Source of the DNA: Megamerina dolium
Taxonomy: Eukaryota > Arthropoda > Insecta > Diptera > Megamerinidae
Assembly: GCA_963854835.1 (NCBI GenBank)
Contig: OY978525.1
Coordinates: 60,152,855 to 60,216,854, forward strand
Direction: 5' to 3'
Length of the DNA: 64,000 bases
Shown here: positions 33,796-44,306 of the stretch, in pieces
Layout of the letters: each line of letters opens with the position of its first letter
How positions within the stretch are numbered: position 1 is the first letter of the stretch
The notes under the pieces: generated by a model
The model's input: only the letters and a program-made list of their open reading frames with translations
What the model was told of the DNA's origin: nothing
Database searches by the model: none
Program-made: the position numbers and the translations under genes

Positions 33796-34145
33796 AAAAA
33801 TATGTGGCACTTAAAGCCCCAAAGGGCTCATTGGCCGAGCTTCTCTTCCATTACTGTTGTGCGTCTGAAATTTTGGACAGTATTAGAATGGACCTACTTA
33901 TTTTAGCCGGTTCCGAACGGCAGAACACTTGTGACATCACTTTTTCTGAGCTTTGTCACAGAGTTCTTTTTAGAAGCTTTTTCATGGCAAGTTGTTACTG
34001 TCGGAAGAATTGCCAATTGCTTGCCGACAGGTGGGTACCGTTCGAAAGAAAAATCTTATCGATATTAAATTTGTTATGCATCAGCCGGGTATTGAACCAC
34101 GACCCACAGATCAGAAGGCGAACACAATAACCACTGAGTTATGGC

Positions 34146-34146
<1 letters not shown>
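33796..34146 (-). repeat. tRNA-derived SINE, complete, antisense
   Basis: Full length against the 17275-17635 copy, from the A/T tail at 33796 to the tRNA-like head at 34146. It is followed by a (TAA)n microsatellite. Confidence 0.85.
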
Positions 34147-34182
<36 letters not shown>

Positions 34183-34185
34183 TAA
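34147..34185. repeat. (TAA)n microsatellite
   Basis: About a dozen taa units with one caa interruption. Confidence 0.95.
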
Positions 34186-34569
34186 TATGATATTGTATGT
34201 ATGTTTATGTATGTATTGTATAATGTTTATTATTGTATAATAATATAATGATAAGTCGGTATAATGTTGTACAATAAAATAAAGTAATAATAACATATAT
34301 TAGCAGCTTGATTACTGTGGCATTGTCCTAAAAAAAAATAAAGAAAAACAATTTCCTTCATAAATATATAGGTATACAAATGGAAATCACTCACCATCAC
34401 TACAACTTACAGCAATCATAAAGCAAAAATCACTTCATCATATAACTTCAATAAGTGTGAATCCAACTGCCATGTCTCAATGTTCATTGGCATTGTACGT
34501 GAAGCGTTGGTTACATTTGTGGTGTGAATGCCACCGTTTCGCGCACCACAGGTTAGAACCGACAATTAT
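34186..34569. other. Unassigned AT-rich sequence
   Basis: No gene or repeat recognised; ends at the target duplication of the RTE LINE. Confidence 0.4.
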
Positions 34570-34578
34570 CACTTTACC

Positions 34579-37206
34579 TTACTTACATACTTATGTGGCC
34601 ATAACAACCATCTCTGTCCTTCGCTATCTGGCGCCAGTTAGAAATTCCAAGCGCCGTCAGGTACTCCAGTATTGGTATTTCCACCGGAGGTTAGGTGTTT
34701 CTCTTCTGCGTCGTCCTCCAGTGCGTTCCGAATATAACACCTTCTTAGCTGGAGCGTGTTCTTCCATTCGCTCGACATGACCTAGCCAGTGCATCCGCTG
34801 GATTTTGATACGCTTGACTATGTCAATATTGGCTTACAGATCGTACAGCTCATGGTTGTACCTTACTCGATACTCGCCACCAACGCAAATAGGTCCAAAG
34901 ATCTTGCGTAGGACTTTTCTCTCGAAAACTCCAAGCATTCGCTTATCCGAGGCCGAAATTGTCCAGGCTTCAGCGCTATATGTAAGGACAGGCATGATGA
35001 GAGACTTGTAGAGTGCAGTTTTTGTTTTTTGAGAGAGAGCTCGACTTCTCAAATGCTTACTTAGCCCAAAGTAGCACCTGTCGCAATACCTCCAGGCTGA
35101 CATCATTACTGCTGTTAGTGCTGGTTCCAAGATAGGCAAAGTCCCTTACAACTTCAAAAGCGTAGTTGTCAACAGTAACGTGCTGTGTTTGTTGACATTA
35201 GCTACTTCGTCTTGCCCTCGTTTACCATAAGACCCATTCGACGTGACCCTCTTTCCAACTCTGAAAATGCTACATTGACTTCTCGCGTGTTCATGCCGAT
35301 TATGTCAATATCGACGGCAGACGCCAAAATCATGACACTTTTGTTAAAGATAGTGCCATTATGTCGTAGATCAACAGCTCGTATTATTTTCTCCATAATA
35401 AGATTAAAGAAGTCGCACGATTACGAATCATCTTGTCTGAAACCCCGTTCGGTATTAAACGTTGCGGAGAGGTCCTTCTCAATTTTCACAGCATAGCGGG
35501 AGTTATGCGGTGTCATTCTACACCTTGGGTCTTCTCCAGGATTTGGCGCAGTGTGAAAATTTGGTCGATGGTAGATTTAACAGGTCTGAAGCCACACTGA
35601 TAAGGCCCAAACAGGCTTTTGAGCATGGGCTTCCATCTTTCACACGATATGCACGGTAAGACCTTATATGCGATGCTCAGGAGACGTATTCTCCTGTACT
35701 TGGCGCAAATTGTGGGGTCTCTTTTTTATGTACGGGACAGAGAACACTGAGCCTCCAATCATCAGGCATTCCTTTTTTTTTGCGCCTGAAAAGACGTCTC
35801 TCTGCACTCCTTTTCTCTCTGTGCCGCTCCTTAACAGTTTGCGGTGCTCCTGCACGCGGGCGGCGTCTTTCTCTACGCTCGCGTCGCGACACTCCTCATC
35901 ATACCACTCATTCCTCAGAGGTCGGTAATAACCGATTACCTCCTCGGCAGCAGTAGTCATGGAGTGGGATATATGTGTCCACCGTGCGCAAGTATCATCA
36001 AGTGGAGGAGTGTTCTGCATAAGCAGATCGGATAGTCGAGTGGAAAATGCATCTGCTGTCTCTGGTGATCGCAGCTTACTGACGTCGAGTTTTCTCTGTG
36101 TGCGACTTCTCTTGTTATTTGCGACACATAAACGTGTGCGCACCTTAGCTGCAACATGGTAGTGATCTGAGTCGATGTTGGCACCACGGATCGATTTCAC
36201 ACTGGAATCATGCCTTCCGTCAATCACCACATGATCAATTTAGTTTCTTGTTCGCTGCTCTGGAGACAGCCATGTCGCTTTATTGATGTCGAGATGTTGG
36301 AATCTCGTACCACCAATTACCATGTTTCGTGCTGCGGCGAAGTCGATCAGCCTCATTCCGTTATCGGAGGTGTTCTGGTGAAGGCTGAGGCTTTCCGACA
36401 GTTGGACCAAAGGTACCTTCCTTGCCCAACCTGGCATTAAAGTCGTCAAACACGATTTTGATATCGTAGCGGGGGCAGCGGTCGTAAGCTTCTTCGAGGT
36501 ACTGCTCTTCTTGGTCCATTGTCCTTCTCATCCGTCGGAACGTGGACACATATAAGGATGATGTTAAAGAATTTTGCCTTGACGCGGATTGTGGCCAGCC
36601 GTTCGTTCACAGGCGTGAAATGTGAGACAAGATGTCGTAGTCTCTTGCTGACCAAAAATTTACATCCTAATTCGTGCCTTTCAGCATGGCAACTGTAGTA
36701 TATATCACAGGACGCTCTTTTAGAGCAGCCTTGTCCTGTCCATCGCATTTCCTGGAGAGCGGTAATATCAGCCCTGTATTTCACGAGGACATCAACCAGC
36801 TGGATAGAGGCACCCTCCCTATAAAGGGACCGGATATTCCAGGTGCATATCCTTAAATCATGCTCCTAATTTCGTTTGCGGGGGTCATCAATAAAGGGGT
36901 TAGTCCGTCTCCGAGGAATTTTTATATTAATCACTTGAGTGATTTTTTATGTGGCGGGTCCTAAACCCAACGCACAACGTCTAGTCGAGGAGATTTTCGC
37001 CACTCACTTCAGCCGCCTCCCAGTGGGTGCCAGGAGTACGTTGCCCGGTAGTTGCCAAGTGGAGGGCCCCCATTAATAATAATGAAGCCACCATCACATA
37101 GTAAGCAGAGCAAGCTACATGACTACCCCTCATTAACAAATAAAGGTGTCATCACATAGCGCTCAGAACAAACTACATGACAGCCAGTGCGAAAACACCA
37201 CCAGAC
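34579..37206 (-). mobile_element. RTE-like LINE, antisense, with internal deletions
   Basis: 2,628 bp between perfect 9-bp direct repeats, cactttacc, at 34570-34578 and 37207-37215. It retains the family 5' end (ggtctggtggtg) and the (gtaa)n tail, so it inserted at full length and then lost internal DNA: about 65 bp in the leader and about 440 bp between the endonuclease and RT (equivalent to 15315-15755 of the other copy). The endonuclease frame is in pieces (36784-36240, 36230-35664). The RT box is altered to SAVD. At the site where the 13782 copy has a stop, this copy has the Trp codon. Confidence 0.9.
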
Positions 37207-37215
37207 CACTTTACC

Positions 37216-37657
37216 ATCGTAGCTTAAATGCTGAGAAGTGGTAAAATGTGGTAATCCATATAGCGACTTCAAATTGTTGATATTTTGCGAATTGCTCATA
37301 ATGAAAACAACCATCTCATCCAAGGTGCTAGTATGATCGCATTATGAAGTGTATGCTATGTATGTCCATGCCAAGCATTTTACTAAAAAAATAAAGTAAT
37401 TAAAGCATTTTCTTCACACTTATTTATATATTCACTCACCATCACTGCATCAATGATTGTAGTATCCAGTCCAGTCACATTACCGGAAGTCGTACTGAAT
37501 CACATTAATTGTATAAATGAGTTTGAAAATCTTTAATATAAATATATTAATACATTTGTTTGTTGTTTAATAAATAAATGTGCATATTTACCGAAATCCA
37601 AATCAATAAATATCCATTTGAATGAATGTATTTATAACTGTAAAATGTTAATAATAT
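37216..37657. other. Unassigned sequence between LINE and solo LTR
   Basis: AT-rich with no recognisable coding or repeat structure. Confidence 0.4.
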
Positions 37658-38076
37658 TGTAACAAGTATCATCACTAATTGTGAATAGCAAGAATAATGG
37701 TAGCATCGAAACGAATGTCAATAAGAAGAAATAGGCGATAACCAGAACGAGTCAACGAGAAAGAAAGAGAATAATATCGACAACGATAAACGAAAATTCA
37801 GGAGTGTTATCACAAAGTATAAAAGGGGCTAGTTTGTTGACAAATCAATCAATTTGATTACGAAAGTGATAGAGGCAACATAACACCATCAAGTGATAGA
37901 GGCAACATCACACGATAGAAAGTTAAATAAAATAGTGATTGTAAATAGTTGGTTAAACAGAGTTGATTAAATAAATTATTGTTGTATATAGTTAGTAAAA
38001 AGTAAGTGTCGCAATTATTATTGACAGCATCTAGTATTCGAGAAGAATTAAATGCTCACAAAATAAAAATGTAAAT
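37658..38076 (+). mobile_element. Q-family LTR, diverged
   Basis: Begins tgtaacaagtatcatc and ends near aaaataaaaatgtaa. It is the most diverged of the Q LTRs here, with a short internal duplication (gtgatagaggcaacat twice near 37870-37910). Confidence 0.75.
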
Positions 38077-38359
38077 ATTTTACACATACAAACTATTTAC
38101 AAGTGATAAGAGTAAATGCTGTATACAATACAGTTCATGTAAAAGTATTAATATTGTAACGAGTATCGATGATTGGTTACTCTTCACTATTGTAAATAAC
38201 ACTATTATGAGTGGCACAAATATTGGCAGCATCGAAACAAAACTACAAAAAGAAATAGGCTATAACCAGACAAGCCAACAAGAAAGAAGAATCTCTCGAC
38301 TACGATAAAGGAAGATTCTGGAGTGTTGCCACAAAGTATAAATAGGGCCAATTGTTGAA

Positions 38360-39090
38360 TTTTTTTTTTTTTTTTTTTTTAACAAGCTTTTTATTGGATC
38401 TTTCTAAAATTACTTAGAAACTAACAATATGTAATCAAATCTTACAAACTAAATAAAATTATGTGATATTCCCAACGTTCCATCACAATTTGTTGAGTCA
38501 CGAGGTATAGCAATTTCACAGCATATTCAGTGTGTCTTTTCTTTTTAATCGACGATGCCCCGTGCTCAGCAACAATTGCCTAGCAAGGGGATTCGGATGA
38601 CTGTGTAATTTTTGAATGTAGCTTCTGCAAGACGTTGCAACTTCCTCAGAAATTGTGGGTACATTTAAATCTCGATGGATGTTAACGTTCCTCATATACC
38701 AAGGCGCGTTTACAATAATTCGCAGATACTTGGATTGTATTCGCTGCAATTTTTCCATATTTGAGGGAGATGCGGTGCCCCAAAACTGAATACCATAAGT
38801 CCAGATTGGCTTCAGGATTGCTTTATATAATAGCACTTTGTATTCGAGATTCAACTTTGATCTTTTATGTATCAGCCACCATAACTGATTAATTTTAAGT
38901 TTGATCTGAGTTTTCTTTGCCTCTATGTGATTTTTCCAGGTCAGCCTTCTGTCGAGGTGAATACCCAAGTACTTTGTTGAGGAACATTGTGGAACTGATT
39001 GGCCATTAATTTTAAGTGGGGGACATGTATCTGGCCTTAGCGTGAAGGTTACATGTACGCTCTTTGATTCATTGACTTTTATACGCCATT
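38360..39090 (-). mobile_element. 5'-truncated Jockey-clade LINE inside the solo LTR
   Basis: The minus-strand 3' end has a 21-base poly-A (T run at 38360-38380). Flanking ttgttga (38352-38358) and ttgtttga (39091-39098) could be a target duplication with one base changed. Only the RT C-terminal part is present. Confidence 0.82.
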
Positions 39091-39094
39091 TTGT
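38516..39094 (-). pseudogene. C-terminal part of a Jockey-type reverse transcriptase
   Basis: The frame is open from the truncation point (about 39094) to the stop at 38516 without any lesion; ATG appears only at 38968. Motifs are YLGIHLDRRLTWKNHI, LLYKAILKPIWTYGIQFWG, RIQSKYLRIIVNAPWYM and, near the end, HSHPNPLARQLL and RLKR, all typical of the region after the RT palm in Jockey-clade LINEs. Catalytic residues lie upstream of the truncation and are absent. The open frame shows a recent insertion. Confidence 0.85.
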
Positions 39095-39337
39095 TTGACA
39101 AATGAATTCAATTAAATCCCGAAAGTGATCGCGTAAACATTGGTATCAGATGCAAAAGTTACAAGTACATTAAGGAGTTATTTTAAATAGCTGATTGTAA
39201 ATAGAATTGATAAAATAAATTGTTGCTGTATATAGTTGTACAAATAGTTGTGATGCAATTTTTATTGACAGAATCCAGTGATCGAACAAGGTTGATTTAA
39301 ATAGAATTAAACGTTCACAAAATAAAAAGGTTCCACA

Positions 39338-39889
39338 ATATATTTATTTCCTTAGTATATATACGTAAAATTTGCAAAATTTTTAAATAGATTACTAAAT
39401 TTTAATCTAATAGCGCTATTATGATTCGAGACTCCCCAAAATGATATTATGAACAGCCTATGTCGTAATCAGGTGAATATAAGAAACGTTGGTATCACTC
39501 CCGGCGAAGTGGGTTAGCCAAATATGCCAAAATCAATGGAATAGAATTTGCATGTGACAACTTCTGAATTGTCAATAAATTCTGTTTCTAATGTTTTAAT
39601 ATTATTAGTTAATTTTTTTCAATCTTCAAAAATGTAAAAGAAATAAATAATCAACTCAAAACAAACAAAAGACATTTGTTACGTTTTCTCAAAATATCAA
39701 AAATCAACGATAGACAATGGAATACATGTACAAAGGAAGTATTGGAATATAGGTACTTTACTGAAACTACCAGGATTGTAGAAAATTGAAGGATACCACA
39801 TCTTGAAGAAAAAATTATCTCGTATGGAGCTTATTTTTGTGAATTAAATAATATCAAAAATATTTATTAGTAAAAAAATAAAAATTAAA
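39338..39889. other. AT-rich, probably host intron or intergenic DNA
   Basis: No element homology in the window. It lies downstream of the NUDT9-like exon on the minus strand. No further exon was recognised. Confidence 0.4.
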
Positions 39890-40143
39890 AATTTTACAAA
39901 ACAAATATTAGCTTGCCTAGTATTCTCATGAAAATTATAATCCACTTTTTCCATCCATGCATTATCTGCATTTCGAAAACCATCAATATATCCTTTGTAT
40001 GGCTCTGTGCCATTAGTTACTGTATGCAGAAAATATAAATTTGTGTAAATGTAATGAAGATATATTGTATATCATATATTATATATCATACGCACATACC
40101 AATATTATCTAAAGCTTCTTCCATAATTTCACGCATTAATGTG
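39890..40143 (-). pseudogene. NUDT9-like (ADP-ribose pyrophosphatase) gene fragment, 3' part of the Nudix box and next exon
   Basis: On the minus strand, bases 40143-40100 translate to TLMREIMEEALDNI, matching the REXXEE core of the Nudix box. GT at 40099-40098 and AG at 40021-40020 bound an 80-bp intron; the next exon, from 40019, continues in phase as VTNGTEPYKGYIDG then FRNADNAWMEKVDYNFHENT. NUDT9 proteins have [25 protein letters not shown] at this place. NUDT9 hydrolyses ADP-ribose to AMP and ribose 5-phosphate. The frame runs out after about residue 50 of this segment. The 5' half of the box lies at 44265-44306, beyond a retroelement. Altered conserved positions and the insertion argue for a pseudogene. 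Confidence 0.7.
40020..40099 (-). other. Intron in the NUDT9-like pseudogene
   Basis: 80 bp, GT at the 5' end (gtatgtgcg), a T-rich tract and tgcatacag at the 3' end. It separates two coding pieces whose protein similarity continues across the junction, which rules out a processed copy for this part. Confidence 0.7.
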
Positions 40144-40199
40144 TTGTTACGGTTTTGTTTTGTGAACGTGTAATTCTATTTGAATTAACCATCAGTACA

Positions 40200-41770
40200 C
40201 CAAAACGAGTAATCCATTGGTTGACGAATACATCGGCAACTGTACTAGCTTCTTGATTTGGAATGGGGTATACTTCAGTCCACTTACTGAAGTAATCTAT
40301 AACCACTTGTTCACTGAGTTGCTTGTTGGAAATGGTCCAGCATTGTGATATTCCGCTATCACTTCATTTATTCTTACCTTGGGTACCACTAGAAGATCAT
40401 TAGTGATTTTTTCATCTTTACTTTCCCATGCTCGGAATAAACATCCCTCTCGTAAGTGCAGGTTTTCCCACTGTGCCCAGTATGCCTTTGTTATTGAACT
40501 CTCATTAGCCATTTCTTGCCAATCTAGACGTACGCCTTGTTCGTTGTATTCCATAATCTTTACGAGATATGGGTCGTTCCGCTGGTCTTCTTGCACTCGA
40601 TCGGTGGTCCGCTCTTCGAGTGACACAGTAGTTTCTTTCTGACTTCGACAGGCTTTTACTGTAGTATGCTACTACTTTTTCTTGCCCATCTAAGATCTGG
40701 GAAAGCATCAACCTATTCCATAGCTACTCGCATCTGTGCCCAACACAAATTTTTGACCAGGTGCTGGATACGCTAATACTGGGGCTGAATAAAGTCTTTC
40801 TTTCAGCTGTTCGAATGCTTTCTGTTGTTCCTCGCCCCACACAAATGGTTTGTTCTTTCTTGTTAACTCATGCAGGCTGCTGGCGATGTTTGCAAATCTA
40901 GGAACAAATCGTCTATAGTAGGTACATGAGCCTAGAAAGCATCTCAACTCGGCAAGATTCGACGGAATAGGCCATTCTTGTACTGCTGCTACTTTCTTCT
41001 CGTCGGTATGTAACCTTTCTGTTGTTACTTTACGACCAAGATATTTAACTTCTCGCCTGAAGAGTTGAAATTTAAAACTGAATATGAAAGTTTAAACCCT
41101 GCTGATTGTATAGGCTCTAATACTTTTTTCAACTTTTCCAGGTGGTCGTTAAAATCTTTTCCCATCACGATAATGCCATCGAGGTACACCAAGTACGTTT
41201 TCCAGTGTATTCCTCTGAGTACACGCTCCATCAAACGTTCGAAAGTAGCTGGCGCATTGCATAAACCAAATGGCATAGAACATCGCCAATACTGTAAGCT
41301 GTTTTCTCTTTGTCCTCCTTACCAAGTTCCACTTGCCAGTAGCCACTTTGCAGATCAAGAGTTGAGAACCATTTCGCACCAGATAGCGTGTCCAGAGTGT
41401 CATCGATTCTTAGCATTGGATAGCTGTCTTTTTTCGTTATATCATTTAGCTTTCTGTAATCCACGCAGAATCGAGTACTTCCATCCTTCTTCTTTACCAG
41501 CACAACTGGTGAACTCCATGGACTCGCTGATGGCTTAATAACACCTTAATTCTGCCTGTCGGTAATAATCTTAATGGCTTAATCTCTATTGCCCAATGGA
41601 ACTCGTCGTGGTGCTTGACAAATTGGTCTAGGATCACCGGTGTCAATGTGATGCTTCACGATGGTTGTTCGTCCTCCAGTTTTCCATTTGAAGAATAGAT
41701 TGAACTGTACTTTTCCAATAGTTGTAAAGCCTTTACATTTTGCTGTTCTTTTTCTCATTCTTCTGCCCAT
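40200..41770 (-). pseudogene. Pol remnant of gypsy family Q
   Basis: Minus-strand pieces in order are TTIVKHHIDTGDPRPICQAP (41700), [20 protein letters not shown] and [15 protein letters not shown] (41503-41350), [20 protein letters not shown] (41276), VYLDGIIVMGKDF with the RT box changed to YLDG, RRFVPRFANIASSLHELTRK (40900), ADHR and VQEDQRNDPYLVKIM (40600), then the shortened integrase region with YFSKWTEVYPIPNQEA near 40280. Frameshifts and stops are frequent. Integrase zinc finger and the last two thirds of the catalytic core are deleted. Confidence 0.82.
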
Positions 41771-42141
41771 TCTTCCATCTATGCTTTTAATTCCGCTCTA
41801 ATGGTTGCTAATCTTCCACTTTCCATCGACAAACCCTTTTACGCAGTCTTATCCAGAATCTGTGCATCCTCAGCAGTTGCTGTACGCAATTTTATTCCTC
41901 TTCACCAAATCGCTCTTGATTACAGAATGTGATGCACTAGTATCCAGGGTTAACATGAACTCCATATTATCCAGTTTTCCATCAAAAGTCAAGCTGCTTG
42001 TCACACGTTGTAGTTGTGAAATGTGAAAGATGGACCAACCCACGGTTGGAATCAGTTCACGCCCCTCTAAACTGCCTCGATTTAGTTCAATGAATTGTTT
42101 GTGTGTGTGGAGCGATTGCCGTCCACCTTATTCTCAAGGTA

Positions 42142-43250
42142 CTACTGACTGTTTCCGCATATGCACTCCTTGGTGACATGACCAAGGGCACGCTTTGTCT
42201 CTCCATCACGTATGCCATCTATGAAATCCTCTATTTTGATTTTTTCGACGAATTCTTCCGAATTACCGGAGAACGCTAGATGACATAAGCGCTCAATATC
42301 GGAAGCGAATTCCTGAAGGCTCTCATTACTCCGTTGTACTCGCGATCTTAATTCCACTATATGCAATTGACTCTTATATTCATTTCCATATTTGCACTGG
42401 AGTGTCTCCATGAGTGATTGATAGCTAACACGATCTTTCTCTGGAATCATTTGTAACACTTCGGAAGCATTGCCTTTTAATGCGACTATTAAAGCAGCAG
42501 TCTTGTCGCTATCATCCCATTGATCTTCGAAGCTGTTGTATCGAATTGAAGCTTGAAGATATTGAATGGCGTGCTTCCGTCAAATGTTGGTGGCTTTAGT
42601 TTGATTGTGCGACTATTAAATCAGCAGTCTTGTCGCTATCATCCCATAGATCTTCGAAGCTGTTGTCTCGAATTGAAGCTTGAAGATATTGAATGGCGTG
42701 CTTCTGTCAAATGTTGGTGGCTTTAGTTTGATTGTGCTTGAATCTCTAATCACTGATGTGGCTGGTCCATTTATTTTTAGTTAATTGAGTTCGTGCTGTA
42801 ATTCCTCGAACTTGTTTTCCAAGTCATCTACATGTTCTTTCAGATCTGTGACTTTTCCATTAATGGTTCCTGAAATTTCCTGAAATCCTGTCGAGCCGAA
42901 CCTTCTTGAATTTCCATACGCAATTCAGCCGAATGTTCTTGAAACTTTGAGTCAGTTGTTTTCTGGAATTCTCCCATAGCGTTTTCTTGGCGTGCCGAAT
43001 GTTCTTGAAGCTTGCAGTCAATTGTTTTCTGGAATTCTCCCATAGCATTTTCTTGGCGAGACGCATTTTCTTGTAGCTGCTGTAGCATCATGGTCTTCAT
43101 GAAATCCATGAGTTGACCACTCGAATCTATCTTGCTTTCTTCTTGAGCGTGCACAACTGCATGTATCTCGGCTTCCTCAAAAAACCCATGCTCTTCTACA
43201 TTAATACTCTTAGCCTATATGGCTTGCCTTAGCCTCACCGCAATTCTGCT
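42142..43250 (-). pseudogene. Gag remnant of gypsy family Q
   Basis: From about 43250 to 42142 on the minus strand, with homology to the gag at 2330-3625: KAELRVRLRQAI, SGQLMDFMKTMM, then a Gln/Glu-rich coiled coil with a tandem repeat of RQENAMGEFQKT (43070-42930), then capsid motifs QSLMETLQCKYGNEYKSQL and ERLCHLAFSGNSEEF. The zinc knuckle is not found; the frame ends near GHVTKECICG, which may be its decayed form. A 127-bp tandem duplication (42481-42734) breaks the frame. Confidence 0.8.
42481..42734. repeat. 127-bp tandem duplication in the gag remnant
   Basis: tgcgactattaaagcagcag starts at 42481 and again, with one change, at 42608. The units differ by a few bases. 127 is not a multiple of three, so it shifts the gag frame. 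Confidence 0.88.
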
Positions 43251-43389
43251 TTTGTACCCGATGACGATAGATTCACCTCTGACAACTGTTTTTATTCTGT
43301 GAGCATTTAATTCTAATTGAATTAACCTTGTTCGATCGCTGGATTCTGTTAATAATAACTGCAACACTTATTTTATACAACTATTTATT

Positions 43390-43838
43390 TTTTTTTTCTC
43401 CTTTAAACTTCTAGTTGGAGCATAGGGCCTCCACAAGGCTTCGCCATCGCACACGGTTTTGGGTAATTGATCTAGCGCCTTCCCATGTGATGCCGGCAGC
43501 AGCTAGATACCCAGTATTGATCGTCTCCAGGTGTTTCTTGGTCGTCCGCGGCCTCTGCTCCCCTGCGGATTCCACTCAAGCGACATTCGCGTGATGCTAT
43601 CTGGTTGCTTTCTTAGCGTGTGGCCAATCCAACGCCACTTTCTACGCTTAATCTGGATCAGTATGGGCTCTTCGCTCGACAGACGCCATAGTGCCTCGTT
43701 TGAAATAGTGTTAGGCCATTCTACAAATGATCCTCAAACACTTGTTGACGAAAGCTTGCAGTCTCTGCGTGATGGAGTTCGAGATCAGCCATGTTTCACT
43801 TCCGTACAGTAGTGTCGATTTCCTACATGCGGAGAATA
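43390..43838 (-). mobile_element. C-terminal fragment of a third LINE family, nested in the Q LTR
   Basis: Minus-strand reading (with frame changes) gives QRLQAFVNKCLRIICRM, then WRWIGHTLRKQPDSITRMSL, EWNPQGSRGRGRPRNTWRR and GKALDQLPKTV. This GHTLRKP...WNPQGKR-GRPR-TWRR region is typical of the end of LINE endonuclease/RT proteins of the CR1/RTE-related groups. It has a T-rich (A-rich on its own strand) 3' end at 43388-43400 and is 5'-truncated at about 43836. Confidence 0.75.
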
Positions 43839-44037
43839 TACAGCAACAATTTATTTTATAAACTCTATTTACAATCAATTACTTACAATAAAACTTTAAA
43901 GTACTTTAAAGTCGAGATCAGCCATGTTTCACTTCCGTACAGTAGTCTCGATTTCACACATGCGGAGAATATACAGCAACAATTTATTTTATAAACTCTA
44001 TTTACAATCAGTTACTTACAATAAAACTTTAAAGTAC
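43781..44037. repeat. 133-bp tandem duplication across a LINE/LTR junction
   Basis: gagatcagccatgtttcact begins at 43781 and again at 43914. Each unit contains the 5' end of the LINE fragment plus adjoining LTR sequence, so the duplication happened after the LINE inserted. Confidence 0.88.
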
Positions 44038-44264
44038 TTGCAACTTTTGCCTCTGACATTGTATCGATGTTTGCGCAATCCCGTTCGGGATTAGATTGAT
44101 TTTCATTTGTCAACACTGGCGCTATTTATACTCTGTTGGCAACACTCCAGAATTTTCCTTTAACGAGATTCATCTCTTTTTTTCTCGTTGGCGTGTTCTG
44201 GTTATCGCCTATTTCTTTTTGTTGACATTCATTTCGATGCATTCGTGTCATCATTCATTATAGT

Positions 44265-44306
44265 GTCAACCACACCAGGTATCGCGCACATTTTGTCATT
44301 TGCACA
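44265..44306 (-). pseudogene. NUDT9-like gene fragment, 5' part of the Nudix box
   Basis: Minus-strand codons from 44306 to 44265 read CANDKM then CAIPGVVD. NUDT9 proteins have KD-G-WAIPGGMVDPGEK here, so Trp is Cys and one Gly of the GG pair is lost. The sequence stops exactly where the Q LTR begins. The matching 3' half (TLMREIMEEALDNI) starts at 40143 beyond the element, and about seven codons between the halves are missing. In-frame stop TAA lies just upstream (44310-44312), another sign of decay. Confidence 0.6.

Larger units (their letters stand above)
38155..39337 (+). mobile_element. Solo Q LTR with a nested Jockey LINE
   Basis: LTR from tgtaacgagtatcgatg (38155) to ttccaca (39337), flanked by atat at 38151-38154 and 39338-39341. 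The LTR is split at about 38359/39091 by an antisense LINE. Confidence 0.82.
40144..44264 (-). mobile_element. Decayed gypsy retrotransposon, family Q, inserted in the NUDT9-like exon
   Basis: Minus strand: 5' LTR (44264-43288, lacking its first 45 bp or so), gag (43154-42142), pol (41770-40200) and a 47-bp stub of the 3' LTR (40190-40144). Gag and pol resemble those of the intact element at 2099-7447, but the LTRs are unrelated. Deletions removed the primer site and gag start, most of the integrase (HNA is joined directly to GPFPTSN) and the 3' LTR body. A 127-bp tandem duplication lies in gag and a LINE fragment in the 5' LTR. Confidence 0.85.
43288..44264 (-). repeat. 5' LTR of the Q element, interrupted
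   Basis: Two LTR parts, 43288-43388 and about 43840-44264, flank an antisense LINE fragment. Compared with the solo LTR at 23931-24368, the outer 45 bp or so are missing at the host junction. Confidence 0.8.

Noticed and set aside
34111..34296. Leu-rich minus frame
   Set aside because: Arises from the (TAA)n microsatellite.
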